Assembly (NCBI GenBank): GCA_051002235.1
Contig: JBPCMN010000063.1
Location: 1 to 43,852, forward strand
Direction: 5' to 3'
From: JBPCMN01 sp013695115
GTDB taxonomy: Bacteria; Actinomycetota; Acidimicrobiia; IMCC26256; JACDBD01
DNA length: 43,852 bases
Made by a program: the position numbers and the translations under genes. The notes beneath the pieces were generated by a model that was given only the letters and a program-made list of their open reading frames with translations, had not been told where the DNA came from and did not search any database. Positions 14,252 through 23,424 of this stretch are shown piece after piece. Each line of letters opens with the position of its first letter. The first letter of the stretch is position 1.

Positions 14252-15081
14252 GGCGTTCCCTCCGTGCCGGCGCGTTCGAGGAGCGCGCCGAGGTCGAGCT
14301 CGCCCTCCCGGGTCTGGGCCCCGCCCGCGAGCGCGCCGTCCAGGCGGGAGTCCAGGTCGGGATCGGCGAGCGTGCGGTTGAACTGGTACGCCTCTTCGAT
14401 CAGGCCGTCCTCGACGGTGCCGACGGCGGCGTCGACGGCCGCCTTGGCCCGCCGCACCGCGTCGGGCGGGAACGCCGCGATCCGACGTGCCAGCCGCTCG
14501 ACGAATGGGCCGAGCTCGTCGGGGGGCAGGGCGCGGTTCACCCAGCCGTAGCGCTCGGCGGTCTCGGCATCGAAGTCGGCGCAGCCGAGGACGATCTCGA
14601 GGGCGCGGCCGCGACCCATGAGGCGGGGAAGGCGCTGGGTCCCGCCGCCTCCGGGGATGATCCCGACCGACACCTCGGGCTGGCTCAGGACCGTGTCAGT
14701 GGCGGCAAAGCGCAGGTCGAGGGAGAGCGCGAACTCGCTGCCGCCGCCCCGGGCCCGTCCCTCCAGCTGGGCGATGGTGACCTGCGGGAGCGTGCGCCAC
14801 TGCTCCATGAACTGGTGGATGCCGGTGATCTCCGAGCCCCGTTCGGTGACGTCTCGAGGCAGCTGCTGGATCAGGTGCAGATCGGCGTGGGCGATGAAGA
14901 ACTCGGGGTCGGCGCTGCGGACCACCACGACGCGGACGTCGTCACGCTCGGGCAGCGAGTTCACGACACCCCACAGGTCGCCGATCATGGTGGCGTCGAG
15001 GAGGTTCACCGGAGCATGGTCGAGGGTGACGACGGCAACGCCACCGTCGACCCCGACCCGCAGGCTCTCGTACTCGCTCAT
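14248..15081 (-). CDS. enoyl-CoA hydratase/isomerase family protein
   Basis: 277 aa crotonase fold. The CoA/oxyanion-hole segments are FFIAHADLHLI and LEGRARGGGSEFALSLDLRFA. The second catalytic region reads PEVSVGIIPGGGGTQRLPRLMG, with Glu and Gly positions typical of hydratases although one Glu of the standard pair is not obvious. ATG at 15081 overlaps the stop of the GMC oxidoreductase (ATGA). Its stop overlaps the start of the zinc-finger gene. Hydration or isomerisation of an unsaturated acyl-CoA is expected. Confidence 0.88.
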   Translation of the reverse strand: MSEYESLRVGVDGGVAVVTLDHAPVNLLDATMIGDLWGVVNSLPERDDVRVVVVRSADPEFFIAHADLHLIQQLPRDVTERGSEITGIHQFMEQWRTLPQVTIAQLEGRARGGGSEFALSLDLRFAATDTVLSQPEVSVGIIPGGGGTQRLPRLMGRGRALEIVLGCADFDAETAERYGWVNRALPPDELGPFVERLARRIAAFPPDAVRRAKAAVDAAVGTVEDGLIEEAYQFNRTLADPDLDSRLDGALAGGAQTREGELDLGALLERAGTEGTP

Positions 15082-16793
15082 CGCGGGAGCATGGCATCCG
15101 ACGGCGGGCGCTGCGAGCGGAGCGGTTCGAGACCGGCCAGGTCACGGCAGGCGCGGATGGCAAGGGCGACGAGCGTGAGCGTCGGGCCGTAGCCGGTCGA
15201 GGTCGGGAACACCGACGAGTCCGCGCAGACCATGTTCTCGACGTCGTGGAATCGGCTCCACCGGTCGACAACGCTCGTCGCGGAGTCGTCGCCCATGCGA
15301 CACGTGCCCATGACGTGGCGGGACACTGGCACGGGCCCGAGCGCGCCGCCATCGTCACTGTCCACCGGCGGGGACGTGGTAGTGATCGTCCACTCGGCGC
15401 CCGCCTCCTTCAGGATGGCTTCGAGCTGCGGCGCGACGTAGGCCGAGCACGCCACCTCGTGGTGGTGGGGCGAATACGTGACCCGTCCCGCCGGGAATCC
15501 CCACACGTCGCGCACCGTCGGGTCGAGGTCGACCCGGTTGGTGGCCTGGGGGAGGTCCTCGCCCTGCACCGTGAACACCCACATGCGATCGCGCAGGGGC
15601 GACTCGAGCATCAGCTGTGTGTGCAGGCGACCCGGTGGGAGGTGCACCGCCTCCATGAGCGGGCCAGCTGCGCCCCCATGCTCGACGATGCCAGCGCGGA
15701 AGTAGGGGAGACCGGCGGCCCGGGCGGCCGCCCGGCTCTCGTCGGTGACGAGCATGTGGTCGTCGTGCAGATGCGTGACCGCCCGGCCGCGGTGACCGTG
15801 AAGGCGGAACGGGAACGACCCGACCACCAGCGTCTGGAAGTGGAACATGAGGTTGCGCCCGACCAACCCCGACGAGTTGCCCACTCCGCCGCGTAGGAGC
15901 AGTCGGGGGGTCTCGAACGCGCCCGCTGCCAGCACCACGTGGTCGGCGGCCAACTCGTGCTCGGCTCCGTCGGCGTCGAGGTAGCGCACGCCGCGGGCAC
16001 GCCGGCCGGCCGGGTCGAGGGCGACGGTGCTGACGTGGCACTCGGGGCGGACCTCGCACCGGCCGGTGCGCAGCGCGTGCCGCAGCGGCGCGACCGGGTC
16101 GCCCTTGGCGTCGATGGGGCAACCGAAGAAACCGCAGAAACCGCAGTTGTTGCAGGCGGGGCGGCCGTCGTACTCGACGCTGTTCACGCCCGTGGGCGCG
16201 CGATACGGGTGGTAGCCGAGCCGGCCGGCGGCGTCGCTCGACAGGATGGCGCCGTACATGTCGGGTCCGGGCGGCATCGGGTACGGCCCCGAGCGCCACG
16301 CCGCGTACGGGTTGGCGCCCGCCTCACCGGCGACGCCGACGATCCGCTCCGCCTCGGCGTAGTACGGCTCGAGCTCGTCGTAGTCGAGGGGCCAGTCGAC
16401 CACGTCCGCCCCGTCGATGGGCCCGAGCTCGGAACGCGCCCGGAAGTCGACCTCGCGGAAGCGGGGCAGCTTGGCGTCGGCGTGGAAACCGCCGCCGCCG
16501 ACGCCGGAGGGGAGGTTGTTCACGTCGCCCGTGAACGTTCGCTCTCCGTCTTCCTCGCGTCGTCGGAACGTGCGCGGCTCGAGCAGGGGGTCGGGCCCGA
16601 GGAAGTGGCGGAACATGAACTTCAGTTCGTCGTTGGAGATCTGGCCGCTGGGCGCAAACGGCGGCTCCAACGACAGCAGGTGGTTGCGACCCTTCTCGAG
16701 CACGATCACCGACCACCCGGCGTCGGTGAGCACGTGGGCGGCGGTCGCGCCCGCGGGCCCGCTGCCGACGACGACCGCGTCGCAGTCAGTCAC
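15078..16793 (-). CDS. GMC family oxidoreductase
   Basis: 571 aa flavoprotein of the glucose-methanol-choline family. The FAD dinucleotide fold VVVGSGPAGATAAHVL begins at the N-terminus; GVGGGGFHAD is the flavin-loop region; a Cys cluster CNNCGFCGFFGC sits mid-protein, as in bacterial membrane-type GMC dehydrogenases. The C-terminal HVMGTCRMG and TGYGPTLTLVALA carry the active-site His and pair partner. The GTG at 16793 overlaps the small-subunit gene by 8 bp; the longer frame to 16835 is inside that gene. No cytochrome c subunit is encoded nearby, so the electron acceptor is unknown. Confidence 0.9.
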   Translation of the reverse strand: MTDCDAVVVGSGPAGATAAHVLTDAGWSVIVLEKGRNHLLSLEPPFAPSGQISNDELKFMFRHFLGPDPLLEPRTFRRREEDGERTFTGDVNNLPSGVGGGGFHADAKLPRFREVDFRARSELGPIDGADVVDWPLDYDELEPYYAEAERIVGVAGEAGANPYAAWRSGPYPMPPGPDMYGAILSSDAAGRLGYHPYRAPTGVNSVEYDGRPACNNCGFCGFFGCPIDAKGDPVAPLRHALRTGRCEVRPECHVSTVALDPAGRRARGVRYLDADGAEHELAADHVVLAAGAFETPRLLLRGGVGNSSGLVGRNLMFHFQTLVVGSFPFRLHGHRGRAVTHLHDDHMLVTDESRAAARAAGLPYFRAGIVEHGGAAGPLMEAVHLPPGRLHTQLMLESPLRDRMWVFTVQGEDLPQATNRVDLDPTVRDVWGFPAGRVTYSPHHHEVACSAYVAPQLEAILKEAGAEWTITTTSPPVDSDDGGALGPVPVSRHVMGTCRMGDDSATSVVDRWSRFHDVENMVCADSSVFPTSTGYGPTLTLVALAIRACRDLAGLEPLRSQRPPSDAMLPR

Positions 16794-17352
16794 GCCCGCG
16801 AACCTCGGCGTCGGTGTACCCGCGCGGCTGCACATCGCCGGGGAACTGCACCGCTTGCCACGCGGCCGCGCCGCGGTTGCCGCCGTACTCGGGGGCCGCG
16901 TAGGCGCCCTCGCACGCGTGCTGGTAGAGGAGCGCCTTGAAGTCGGGTTCGACGTCGAGGCGCGCCTCCTGGTCCTCCGCGGGCAGCGCCGCGAAGTCGG
17001 CGCCGAGTGCCGCGACCCCCTCGACGTACCGCTCCTGCCAGCCCGTCGCCGGTCCGTTGAACTCGCGCTCGGGGATCCCCCGCGATCCTTCGATGCGCGT
17101 CCGCCACGCCAGCTCCTCGAGCGGGGAGAGGGGCAGGAACCGGTCGAACGACGCGTCGCCGCCGCCGCGCCCCGAGAAGGGGCCCCCCGCCCAGATGCGG
17201 GGAGGATCGACCGCGAACGCGCCGAGGAGCCCGTCGATGTAGTCGGCGACGCCCAGGGCCCGGGCGCCGGGATGGGCGTCAGCGGCGGGAATGAGGCGCT
17301 CGCAGGCCGCCTCGACGACCGCGTATTGCTCCGGCGTCAGCCAGGCGGGCAC
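16786..17352 (-). CDS. gluconate 2-dehydrogenase subunit 3 family protein
   Basis: 188 aa helical small subunit that accompanies GMC dehydrogenases. The start WLTPEQYAVVEAACERLIPA and the later EDQEARL, FKALLYQHACEGAYAAPEYGGN are diagnostic. Relatives usually have a twin-arginine signal that carries the complex across the membrane; none is present here, so this pair is probably cytoplasmic. GTG 17352 is eight bases after a TAGGCT -10 (leaderless). It is first in a tightly overlapping run of five genes, with the aldehyde dehydrogenase after it. Confidence 0.88.
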   Translation of the reverse strand: MPAWLTPEQYAVVEAACERLIPAADAHPGARALGVADYIDGLLGAFAVDPPRIWAGGPFSGRGGGDASFDRFLPLSPLEELAWRTRIEGSRGIPEREFNGPATGWQERYVEGVAALGADFAALPAEDQEARLDVEPDFKALLYQHACEGAYAAPEYGGNRGAAAWQAVQFPGDVQPRGYTDAEVRGRD

Positions 17353-17360
17353 GGGGCGGG

Positions 17361-17396
17361 AGCCTACCGATCACCGAAATGAGTACCGGGTACTCA
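17361..17396 (-). promoter_or_regulatory. GMC-operon promoter with 17-nt palindromic operator
   Basis: TAGGCT (17366-17361) is a -10 eight bases from the GTG start. A perfect odd palindrome, TGAGTACC-G-GGTACTCA, occupies 17380-17396, where the -35 should be. A dimeric repressor bound there would block the promoter. The cognate regulator is not identifiable in the window. Confidence 0.5.
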
Positions 17397-17466
17397 GGCG
17401 CGTGCGGACCGCCCGTGGTCCAATGGCCACGAGCCGACTCGCCCGAGCCGACCCGCCCGAGCAATC

Positions 17467-17865
17467 GTGAAAAAGACGATCTTCAAGTGGACGACATTTC
17501 TCGCCCCCGTGGTCATCGCCGCGGGGATCGGCGCGTTGATCTACGCCTTCGCCAGCGACAGCCAGTACGACCCCAACGCGGTGGTCACCGACTCGAACGG
17601 GTTCACCACGCGCGGCGCCTACGTCACCAACTCCGCCTGGGCGACGGTGGGCGGGATCCTGCTGGGGGTCGGCTTGCTCGCATTCTTCGTCGGCATGTTC
17701 GGGTGGGTGTTCAGCGCCATCTGGGGCGGCGCGAGCAAGGCGCTCGCGGGTGCATCGGGGCCGTCTGGGCCCGCACCGTCGGGGCCCGCGCCCGGGGCGG
17801 CGACACCGGGATGGGCGAGCCCGTCCGCACCGGCTCCCACACCTGGGGGAACGACCAAGATCTAG
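17467..17865 (+). CDS. small membrane protein of unknown function
   Basis: 132 aa, GTG start. Two transmembrane helices (about residues 9-29, TTFLAPVVIAAGIGALIYAF, and 59-85, VGGILLGVGLLAFFVGMFGW) flank an external-looking polar loop. The C-terminal third is a Pro/Ala/Gly/Ser-rich tail (GPSGPAPSGPAPG), probably disordered. I recognise no domain. Divergent from the GMC operon and followed by the M15 peptidase gene with a separate promoter. Confidence 0.65.
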   Translation: MKKTIFKWTTFLAPVVIAAGIGALIYAFASDSQYDPNAVVTDSNGFTTRGAYVTNSAWATVGGILLGVGLLAFFVGMFGWVFSAIWGGASKALAGASGPSGPAPSGPAPGAATPGWASPSAPAPTPGGTTKI

Positions 17866-17870
17866 GGACC

Positions 17871-17876
17871 TACGCT
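17871..17876 (+). promoter_or_regulatory. -10 candidate for the M15 peptidase
   Basis: TACGCT, 11 bases before the GTG at 17888. Transcription would start within about 5 nt of the start codon, so the message would be almost leaderless. Confidence 0.35.
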
Positions 17877-17887
17877 CGGCGGGTGTC

Positions 17888-18643
17888 GTGCCCCGCGCCG
17901 CCATTGTCCTCGCACTCGCTTGCCTCGTCGCCGTCTCGTGCGCCGGGAACGGCGACGACCGCGCCCGGTCCCGGGCAACGACCGCGTCCACGACCGCCGC
18001 CCCGACGACCGCCGCCCCCACGACCGCCGTCCCCACGGCCGTCTCTCCTACGACTGTGGCGGTGACCGGGCCACCCACGTTCGACGGCGGTGTCGAGGCG
18101 ATCCCGGATGCGGCCCGCCTGCACGCGTCGTGGCGGCCGGGATGCCCGGTCCCGCTCGAGGATCTCCGCGTCCTCAGCCTCGACCACTGGGGGCTCGACG
18201 GTGCCGAGCACCGGGGCGAGCTCGTGGTGCACGCCGACCACGCCGACGCCATCGTCGGTGTGTTCCGGCGGCTGTTCGAAGCCCGCTTCCCGATCGAGCG
18301 CATGGAGCTCGTCGATGCGTTCGGGGCCGACGACGATGCGGTCATGGTTGCCAACGACACGTCGGCCTTCAACTGCCGAGACGTCGTAGGCCGGCCGGGA
18401 GTCTGGTCGCAGCACGCCTACGGCCTCGCCGTCGACGTGAACCCGCTCGTCAACCCGTACGTGCTCAGCCCTGAGGACGTACGGCCACCCGAGGGCGTCG
18501 CTTACCTCGACCGCACGCAAGATGTCGCCGGTCTCATCCGGGGCGGCGACGTCGTCGTCGAAGCGTTTGCCGCGATCGGGTGGGAGTGGGGCGGGGTGTG
18601 GGACATGCCCGACTACCAGCACTTCTCTGCGGCAGGGAACTGA
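17888..18643 (+). CDS. M15 family D-Ala-D-Ala carboxypeptidase-like lipoprotein
   Basis: 251 aa. GTG start followed by a hydrophobic signal (AAIVLALACLVAV) ending in SCAG, a lipobox-like cleavage site. A low-complexity Thr/Ala/Pro linker (repeated TTAAP) spaces the catalytic domain from the membrane. The M15 zinc site is seen as SQHAYGLAVDVNP (His near 176, Asp near 183) and DYQHFS (final His near 245). These enzymes trim peptidoglycan stem peptides. Convergent with hyuA, 10 bp apart. Confidence 0.82.
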   Translation: MPRAAIVLALACLVAVSCAGNGDDRARSRATTASTTAAPTTAAPTTAVPTAVSPTTVAVTGPPTFDGGVEAIPDAARLHASWRPGCPVPLEDLRVLSLDHWGLDGAEHRGELVVHADHADAIVGVFRRLFEARFPIERMELVDAFGADDDAVMVANDTSAFNCRDVVGRPGVWSQHAYGLAVDVNPLVNPYVLSPEDVRPPEGVAYLDRTQDVAGLIRGGDVVVEAFAAIGWEWGGVWDMPDYQHFSAAGN

Positions 18644-18653
18644 CGCCGCCCGT

Positions 18654-20732
18654 TCACCCGGTTGGGGGAGCCGACCCGCTGACGGCGTAGTTGCCGTGCT
18701 CATCGACCCGGGCGACGTGCCCGGGCGGCAGCACCAACACCGTGAACGGCTCCTCTACGAGGGCAGGACCGTGCACCTCGGCGCCCGGCCCGAGGGCGGT
18801 GCCGTCGTACACGGGCGTGTCGACGAACTCGACGCCGAAGTACACCGGCCGCGACCCGCGACGCGCCTGCTCGGCGTCAGCCACCGCGCCGAACTCGGCG
18901 AGCCGGTCCGGCTTCGGTGTGTTGCCTCGGCTGACCAGGCGCACGCCCCGGAGGAGCGGCTGCTGGTTGCGGAAGCAGAAGCCGCGCTCGCGCTCGTGCT
19001 GGTCGTGGAAGCGCTCGGTCAGGTCGAGCAAGCCGGGCTCGTCGAGTGTCGCCCCCTCCGGCACCGCCACGCTCATGTCGAAGTTCTGGCCCGGGTAGCA
19101 CATCTGCGCGTACAGCGCGACGTCGACGTGGTCGGCGGCGAGGCCGGTGGGCTCCATCTCCTTGCGCGCCTCGTCGGTGAGCTCGTGCATGAGCCCGTGG
19201 AGCCGGCCGAGGTCGACCTGCGAGAGCGGCACCACGTAGGCCCGCACCATGTCGACGACGTAGTCGGCCACGAGGACCCCGAGCGCCGAGAACGCCGGCG
19301 CCGCCCTCGGGACGACGATGCGGTCGATCCCCAGCTCGGCGGCGATGGCCCACGCGTGCACCGCGCCATTGCCGCCGTAGGCGATCAGCGACAGCTCGCG
19401 CGCGTCGGCGCCGTGTCCCGCCAGCACCCGGCGGGTGGCGTTGGCCATGTTGGCGTTGACGATCCGCTCGATGCCCCAGGCGGCTTCCACGACGTCGAGG
19501 CCGAGCGGCTCACCCACGTCGCGCTCGATCGCCCGGCGTGCCCCCTCGACGTCGAGCGTCATGCGGCCACCCGCGAACCCGTCGACAGGGAGGTAGCCGA
19601 GGACGGCATCGGCGTCGGTGACGGTGGGTCGTTCGCCGCCGCGCCCGTAGCAGACGGGCCCGGGTTGCGACCCGGCGCTCTCGGGCCCGACGAGGAGGGC
19701 GCCCTGGCGGACCCGCGCGATCGATCCACCGCCGGCGCCGACGCTCTGCACGTCGACCATCGGGAGGCCGATGTAGTAGCGGTACCGCCAGTTCCAGTCG
19801 GTCTTGATCTCGGGCCGGCCGCCGCGCACGAGGCAGAGGTCGAAGCTCGTCCCGCCCATGTCGACCGACACGAAGTCGTCGACGCCGGCCTTGCCCGCCG
19901 CCAGCGCCGCGCCCATGACGCCTCCGGTCGGCCCGGACGCGAGCAACGACACCGCCCGGCGCGACACGTAGTCGGGCGGCATGACCCCGCCGGTCGACTG
20001 CATGATCAGCAGCTGCCCGGCGTACCCGGCGGCCCGCAGCTTCTCCTGGAGCCGGCCGATGTAGGCGGCGATGCGGGGGGCGACGTAGGCGTTGACGAGA
20101 GTGGTCGACGTGCGCTCGAACTCCGGGCCCCGCGGCATTACCTCATGGGAGAGCGAGACGTGCGCGACGTCGGGGAACTCCTCCCGGATGATCTCGGCGG
20201 CGCGCCGTTCGTGTGCAGGGTTCACGAAGCTGAACAGGAACATCACCGCGACCGAATCGACGCCCAGCTTTTGCAGCCGCTGCACGCCCCGGCGGACCGC
20301 CTCCTCGTCGAGCGGTTTCAACACGTCACCCTCGAAGCTCATCCGCTCGGGGATGGGGATGCGGGCGCGCCGCTTCGCGATCGGCGGGGGAGCGGGGTAC
20401 GACGGGTCCCAGATCTGCTCCTTGTGGACCCGGCGCATCTCGATCTCGTCGCGGTGGCCTTCGGTGACGAGGAGCCCAGTGGCGGCGCCGTTCATCTCGA
20501 TCATGGTGTTGTCGGCGGTGGTCGTGCCGTGGACGAGGATGTCGACGTCGGCGCAGAAGTCGCGCAGGGGCACCGAGAACCGCTCGGCGAGCTGTTCGAG
20601 GCCGTTCATGACGCCGGTCGATTGGTCGTCGAGAGTCGTCGGCGTCTTGTCGAGGGCGACGTGGCCGTCGGGAGTGACGCAGATCAGGTCGGTGAACGTG
20701 CCGCCGACGTCGATGCCGACTCGGTACCCCAT
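18654..20732 (-). CDS. hyuA: hydantoinase/oxoprolinase subunit A (HyuA)
   Basis: 692 aa. The N-terminal GIDVGGTFTDLICV is the ATPase-type phosphate loop of HyuA; FVSVDMGGTSFDLCLV is the second acidic phosphate-binding motif, and YGGNGAVHA the adenosine-side motif. With HyuB it performs ATP-dependent opening of cyclic amides (N-methylhydantoin, 5-oxoproline) or carboxylation chemistry in the acetone carboxylase branch. ATG 20732 lies one base after the hyuB stop, so the genes are co-translated. Length is normal for a stand-alone A subunit. Confidence 0.93.
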   Translation of the reverse strand: MGYRVGIDVGGTFTDLICVTPDGHVALDKTPTTLDDQSTGVMNGLEQLAERFSVPLRDFCADVDILVHGTTTADNTMIEMNGAATGLLVTEGHRDEIEMRRVHKEQIWDPSYPAPPPIAKRRARIPIPERMSFEGDVLKPLDEEAVRRGVQRLQKLGVDSVAVMFLFSFVNPAHERRAAEIIREEFPDVAHVSLSHEVMPRGPEFERTSTTLVNAYVAPRIAAYIGRLQEKLRAAGYAGQLLIMQSTGGVMPPDYVSRRAVSLLASGPTGGVMGAALAAGKAGVDDFVSVDMGGTSFDLCLVRGGRPEIKTDWNWRYRYYIGLPMVDVQSVGAGGGSIARVRQGALLVGPESAGSQPGPVCYGRGGERPTVTDADAVLGYLPVDGFAGGRMTLDVEGARRAIERDVGEPLGLDVVEAAWGIERIVNANMANATRRVLAGHGADARELSLIAYGGNGAVHAWAIAAELGIDRIVVPRAAPAFSALGVLVADYVVDMVRAYVVPLSQVDLGRLHGLMHELTDEARKEMEPTGLAADHVDVALYAQMCYPGQNFDMSVAVPEGATLDEPGLLDLTERFHDQHERERGFCFRNQQPLLRGVRLVSRGNTPKPDRLAEFGAVADAEQARRGSRPVYFGVEFVDTPVYDGTALGPGAEVHGPALVEEPFTVLVLPPGHVARVDEHGNYAVSGSAPPTG

Positions 20733-20733
20733 G

Positions 20734-22548
20734 TCAGCCGCGCCGCTGCGTCCGCAGGGCGGCCGTTGCCTCCTCGTCGACGGCGAGGGTCAGCTCCTCG
20801 AGCGATCCGGTGAGAACGACGCCGTACTCACGCTCGGCGCCCGCGACGCTCACGTACTCGTCCAGCACGTCGTCGAGGACGGCCTGCGGGTCGCGGTCGA
20901 CCGGGTTGCCCCAGCCGCCGCCCCCGCCGTAGTCGTACATGATCCGCTCGCCCGCGCTGATCGGCACCCAGTCGGCGGTGTGCTGCACGACGAACGGGTC
21001 GTCCGAGCCGTAGCGGATGACCATCTTGTTGGGCTCGCCGTTCACGCCGCCGGCGATGCCGGGCATCGGGTACTTCATCCCGACGACGTACGTGTACACC
21101 TTGGCGTCGACCCGGACTTCCTTCTCGTAGTGGCTCCCGCACAGCCCCCGCCACTGGCCGGCGCCGCCGGAGTCGGTGCGGTAGTCGCGGCTCCACTGCA
21201 CGTGCGGGTACAGGCTCTCGTTGATCTCGGCGGTCGCCTTCCAGAGATTGCCGAACGACGCGTTCTGCGCTCCCCACGCGTCCATGCCCTTCGCCGCGTT
21301 GCACCACCCGGCATAGACCTCGGCCGAGTGGTCGGTGAACTTCTGGCCCGTGCGGGGATCGACGCCCACGATGATCGTGGGGATCCCGGTCTTGTACGTC
21401 TGCGGCACCGCCTTCTCCGGTAGCACGCCCTGCATCGCCACCGCGATGACCTCACCCACGTCGGCGCCGGGATGGTGCGTTCCCGCGCTCACCGGCCGGT
21501 CGCCGTGCGGGTTGAGCACGCAGCCCTGCGGGACCACCAGCTTGATCTGGTCGAAGAACCCCTCGTTCTTCGGGATCTCCGGGTCCATCATCGAGGCGAT
21601 CTGGCCGATCGTGTAGCCGCGCGTGTTGCCGAACGTCGACCACGCCTGGATCTCCTGGCGGGTGTCGCTGCCGGTGTAGTCGATGGTGAGGTCCTCACCC
21701 GCGACGGTGATCTTCACGTGCAGATGGATGTCGGGGTTGCCGAGCGGGTCGTGGTCGACGTAGGCGTCGCCCTCGTAGACGCCGTCGGGCCAGGCCGCCA
21801 CCTCCTCGCGGAAGCGGCCGGCGGCGTAGTCGATCATGTAGTCGACGGCTTCCTCGACGGTGGCGGCACCGTGACGGTCGAGCAGGTCGCTCAGGCGCTT
21901 GGCCGCCAGCTGGGCCGCGCCGATCTGGGCCCGCAGGTCGCCGATGTAGTCGGGCAGGCGGTTGTTGGCCTGCATCGCGTAGAGCACGTCGCGGCGCTCG
22001 ACCCCCCGGTCGAGGACCTTCACCGCCGGCCAACGCGCGCCCTCGCCCCAGATGTCGTTGGCGGTGACGTTGTACCCGCCGGGCACCGCGCCGCCGGTGT
22101 CGCCGTGGTGGCACTGGATGCTGGCGATCAGCACCATCCGCCGGCCGCCCCGTCCGTCGCCGGCGAAGATGGGCGCGAATACGTTGTAGTCGGGCAGGTG
22201 GCCGCCGCCGTGGTACGGGTCGTTGCCGACGAAGACGTCGCCCTCGTGGAAGTCGTCGGCGCCGAAGAACTCCAGCGCGAACCGGACGGGCAGCGTCGAG
22301 GTGAGCATGAACTGCGGGATACCGACCGAGAGGGCGGCGAGCCGCCCCTTGGCGTCCAGGATCGTGGCGTTGCGCTCGTTGCTCTGGTTGAGGATGGGGG
22401 TGGTGGCGGTGCGCGACACGTAGGTCGCCATCTCGAAGCACACCGTCTCCATCGCGCCCCGGATCACCTCGGCGGTAACCGGGTCGACGGTCGGGTGCTC
22501 GGCCAGGCGACCCCGGTGGCCCGCGAGTTGGACGAGATCGACGTTCAC
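20734..22548 (-). CDS. hyuB: hydantoinase/oxoprolinase subunit B (HyuB)
   Basis: 604 aa. DPVTAEVIRGAMETVCFEM, SNERNATILDAKG and GNDPYHGGGHLPDY are hallmark HyuB segments, the last holding the metal-binding Asp/His cluster. The C-terminal YDYGGGGGWGNPVDRDP is also family-typical. It is first of the hyuBA pair; GTG 22548 follows GAGGGGG. A divergent promoter separates it from the TenA/PqqC-fold gene. The exact cyclic substrate cannot be read from sequence. Confidence 0.93.
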   Translation of the reverse strand: MNVDLVQLAGHRGRLAEHPTVDPVTAEVIRGAMETVCFEMATYVSRTATTPILNQSNERNATILDAKGRLAALSVGIPQFMLTSTLPVRFALEFFGADDFHEGDVFVGNDPYHGGGHLPDYNVFAPIFAGDGRGGRRMVLIASIQCHHGDTGGAVPGGYNVTANDIWGEGARWPAVKVLDRGVERRDVLYAMQANNRLPDYIGDLRAQIGAAQLAAKRLSDLLDRHGAATVEEAVDYMIDYAAGRFREEVAAWPDGVYEGDAYVDHDPLGNPDIHLHVKITVAGEDLTIDYTGSDTRQEIQAWSTFGNTRGYTIGQIASMMDPEIPKNEGFFDQIKLVVPQGCVLNPHGDRPVSAGTHHPGADVGEVIAVAMQGVLPEKAVPQTYKTGIPTIIVGVDPRTGQKFTDHSAEVYAGWCNAAKGMDAWGAQNASFGNLWKATAEINESLYPHVQWSRDYRTDSGGAGQWRGLCGSHYEKEVRVDAKVYTYVVGMKYPMPGIAGGVNGEPNKMVIRYGSDDPFVVQHTADWVPISAGERIMYDYGGGGGWGNPVDRDPQAVLDDVLDEYVSVAGAEREYGVVLTGSLEELTLAVDEEATAALRTQRRG

Positions 22549-22606
22549 GGTGGCCCCCTCGTCGTCTGTCTGGCGGTTGCGGCGAACCTGACGCCGACGT
22601 CACTCA

Positions 22607-22613
22607 TATCCTA
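22607..22613. promoter_or_regulatory. overlapping divergent -10 boxes
   Basis: TATCCT (plus strand, 22607-22612) and TAGGAT (minus strand, 22613-22608) share five base pairs. They would serve the TenA/PqqC-fold gene (29-nt leader) and hyuB (about 53-nt leader). Polymerase can occupy only one at a time, so the two transcripts should compete. Confidence 0.4.
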
Positions 22614-22647
22614 CCCTCGGGCCCGCCGGGGCAGTCAGAGGAGCGCC

Positions 22648-23424
22648 GTGACCGACCAGCGCGAGTTCAAGGACATCCGGGGCAGTGGCGCCGAGAACGC
22701 CTCGACGCTGCCCGTCGACGAGTACATGACGGGCCTGGAGGCGCTCCAAGCCGAGGTCGCGACCGAGAAGAACCTGGTGTGGGAGCGCGTCGCCGACGGG
22801 ACGCTCTCGATGGAGCTGCTCCAGCGGCTGTGCAAGGAGTACTACTTCCTCGGCAAGTGGTACACGAGCGAGTTCGGCTCGATCGTCTCCAACACCCCCG
22901 ACGTCGACGCTCTCGATCTCGGTGCCAGCGAGCACTTCGTCCACTGGACCCAGAACCTGGCCGACGAGACCGGCTTCGCCGGCGACCGCAACCACGTCGA
23001 CATGAAGATCGAGTGGGCCCGTCAGCTCGGGATCACCGACGACGAGCTGCTCTCGTACCGGGCGATGCCCGAGTCCATCGGGTCGGTGTTCACGACGCTG
23101 TACTACATGCGTCGCTCCTACGAGGAGGGTCTGGCCGCGTTCGGCTGGGCGGGTGAGCGGTTCGCGGCCTCCACGAACTACGCGGTGAAGATGTACGAGG
23201 GGATGCGCGACCACTACGGCATCGAGGTCGAGAACTTCAAGGTGCACGCCTACGCCGAGGAGGACCACGGCAAGGCGGCCGACTACCTGTTGCGCCAGGT
23301 GGTGCAGACCGCGGGTCAGCAGCGGCGCGTCCGCCGGGCCGTCGAGCACGTCCTGGTGATGCGCAACGCCCGCACCGCCGCGCTCAACCGCTGGCTCGAG
23401 GAGCCGGGAGCGCTGCGGAAGTAG
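22648..23424 (+). CDS. TenA/PqqC-like haem-oxygenase-fold protein
   Basis: 258 aa all-helical protein. LCKEYYFLGKWYTSEFGSI, GASEHFVHWTQNLADE, YMRRSYEEGL and YAEEDHGKAADYLL give the seven-helix TenA/PqqC/CADD pattern, with Glu/His/Asp residues that in relatives bind a di-iron or organic substrate. GTG 22648 is preceded by GAGGAG. Members include thiaminase II, PQQ synthase and di-iron oxidases; the Glu-Asp-His cluster favours a metal-dependent oxidase, but this is an inference. Eleven bases upstream of the amine oxidase gene. Confidence 0.7.
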   Translation: MTDQREFKDIRGSGAENASTLPVDEYMTGLEALQAEVATEKNLVWERVADGTLSMELLQRLCKEYYFLGKWYTSEFGSIVSNTPDVDALDLGASEHFVHWTQNLADETGFAGDRNHVDMKIEWARQLGITDDELLSYRAMPESIGSVFTTLYYMRRSYEEGLAAFGWAGERFAASTNYAVKMYEGMRDHYGIEVENFKVHAYAEEDHGKAADYLLRQVVQTAGQQRRVRRAVEHVLVMRNARTAALNRWLEEPGALRK

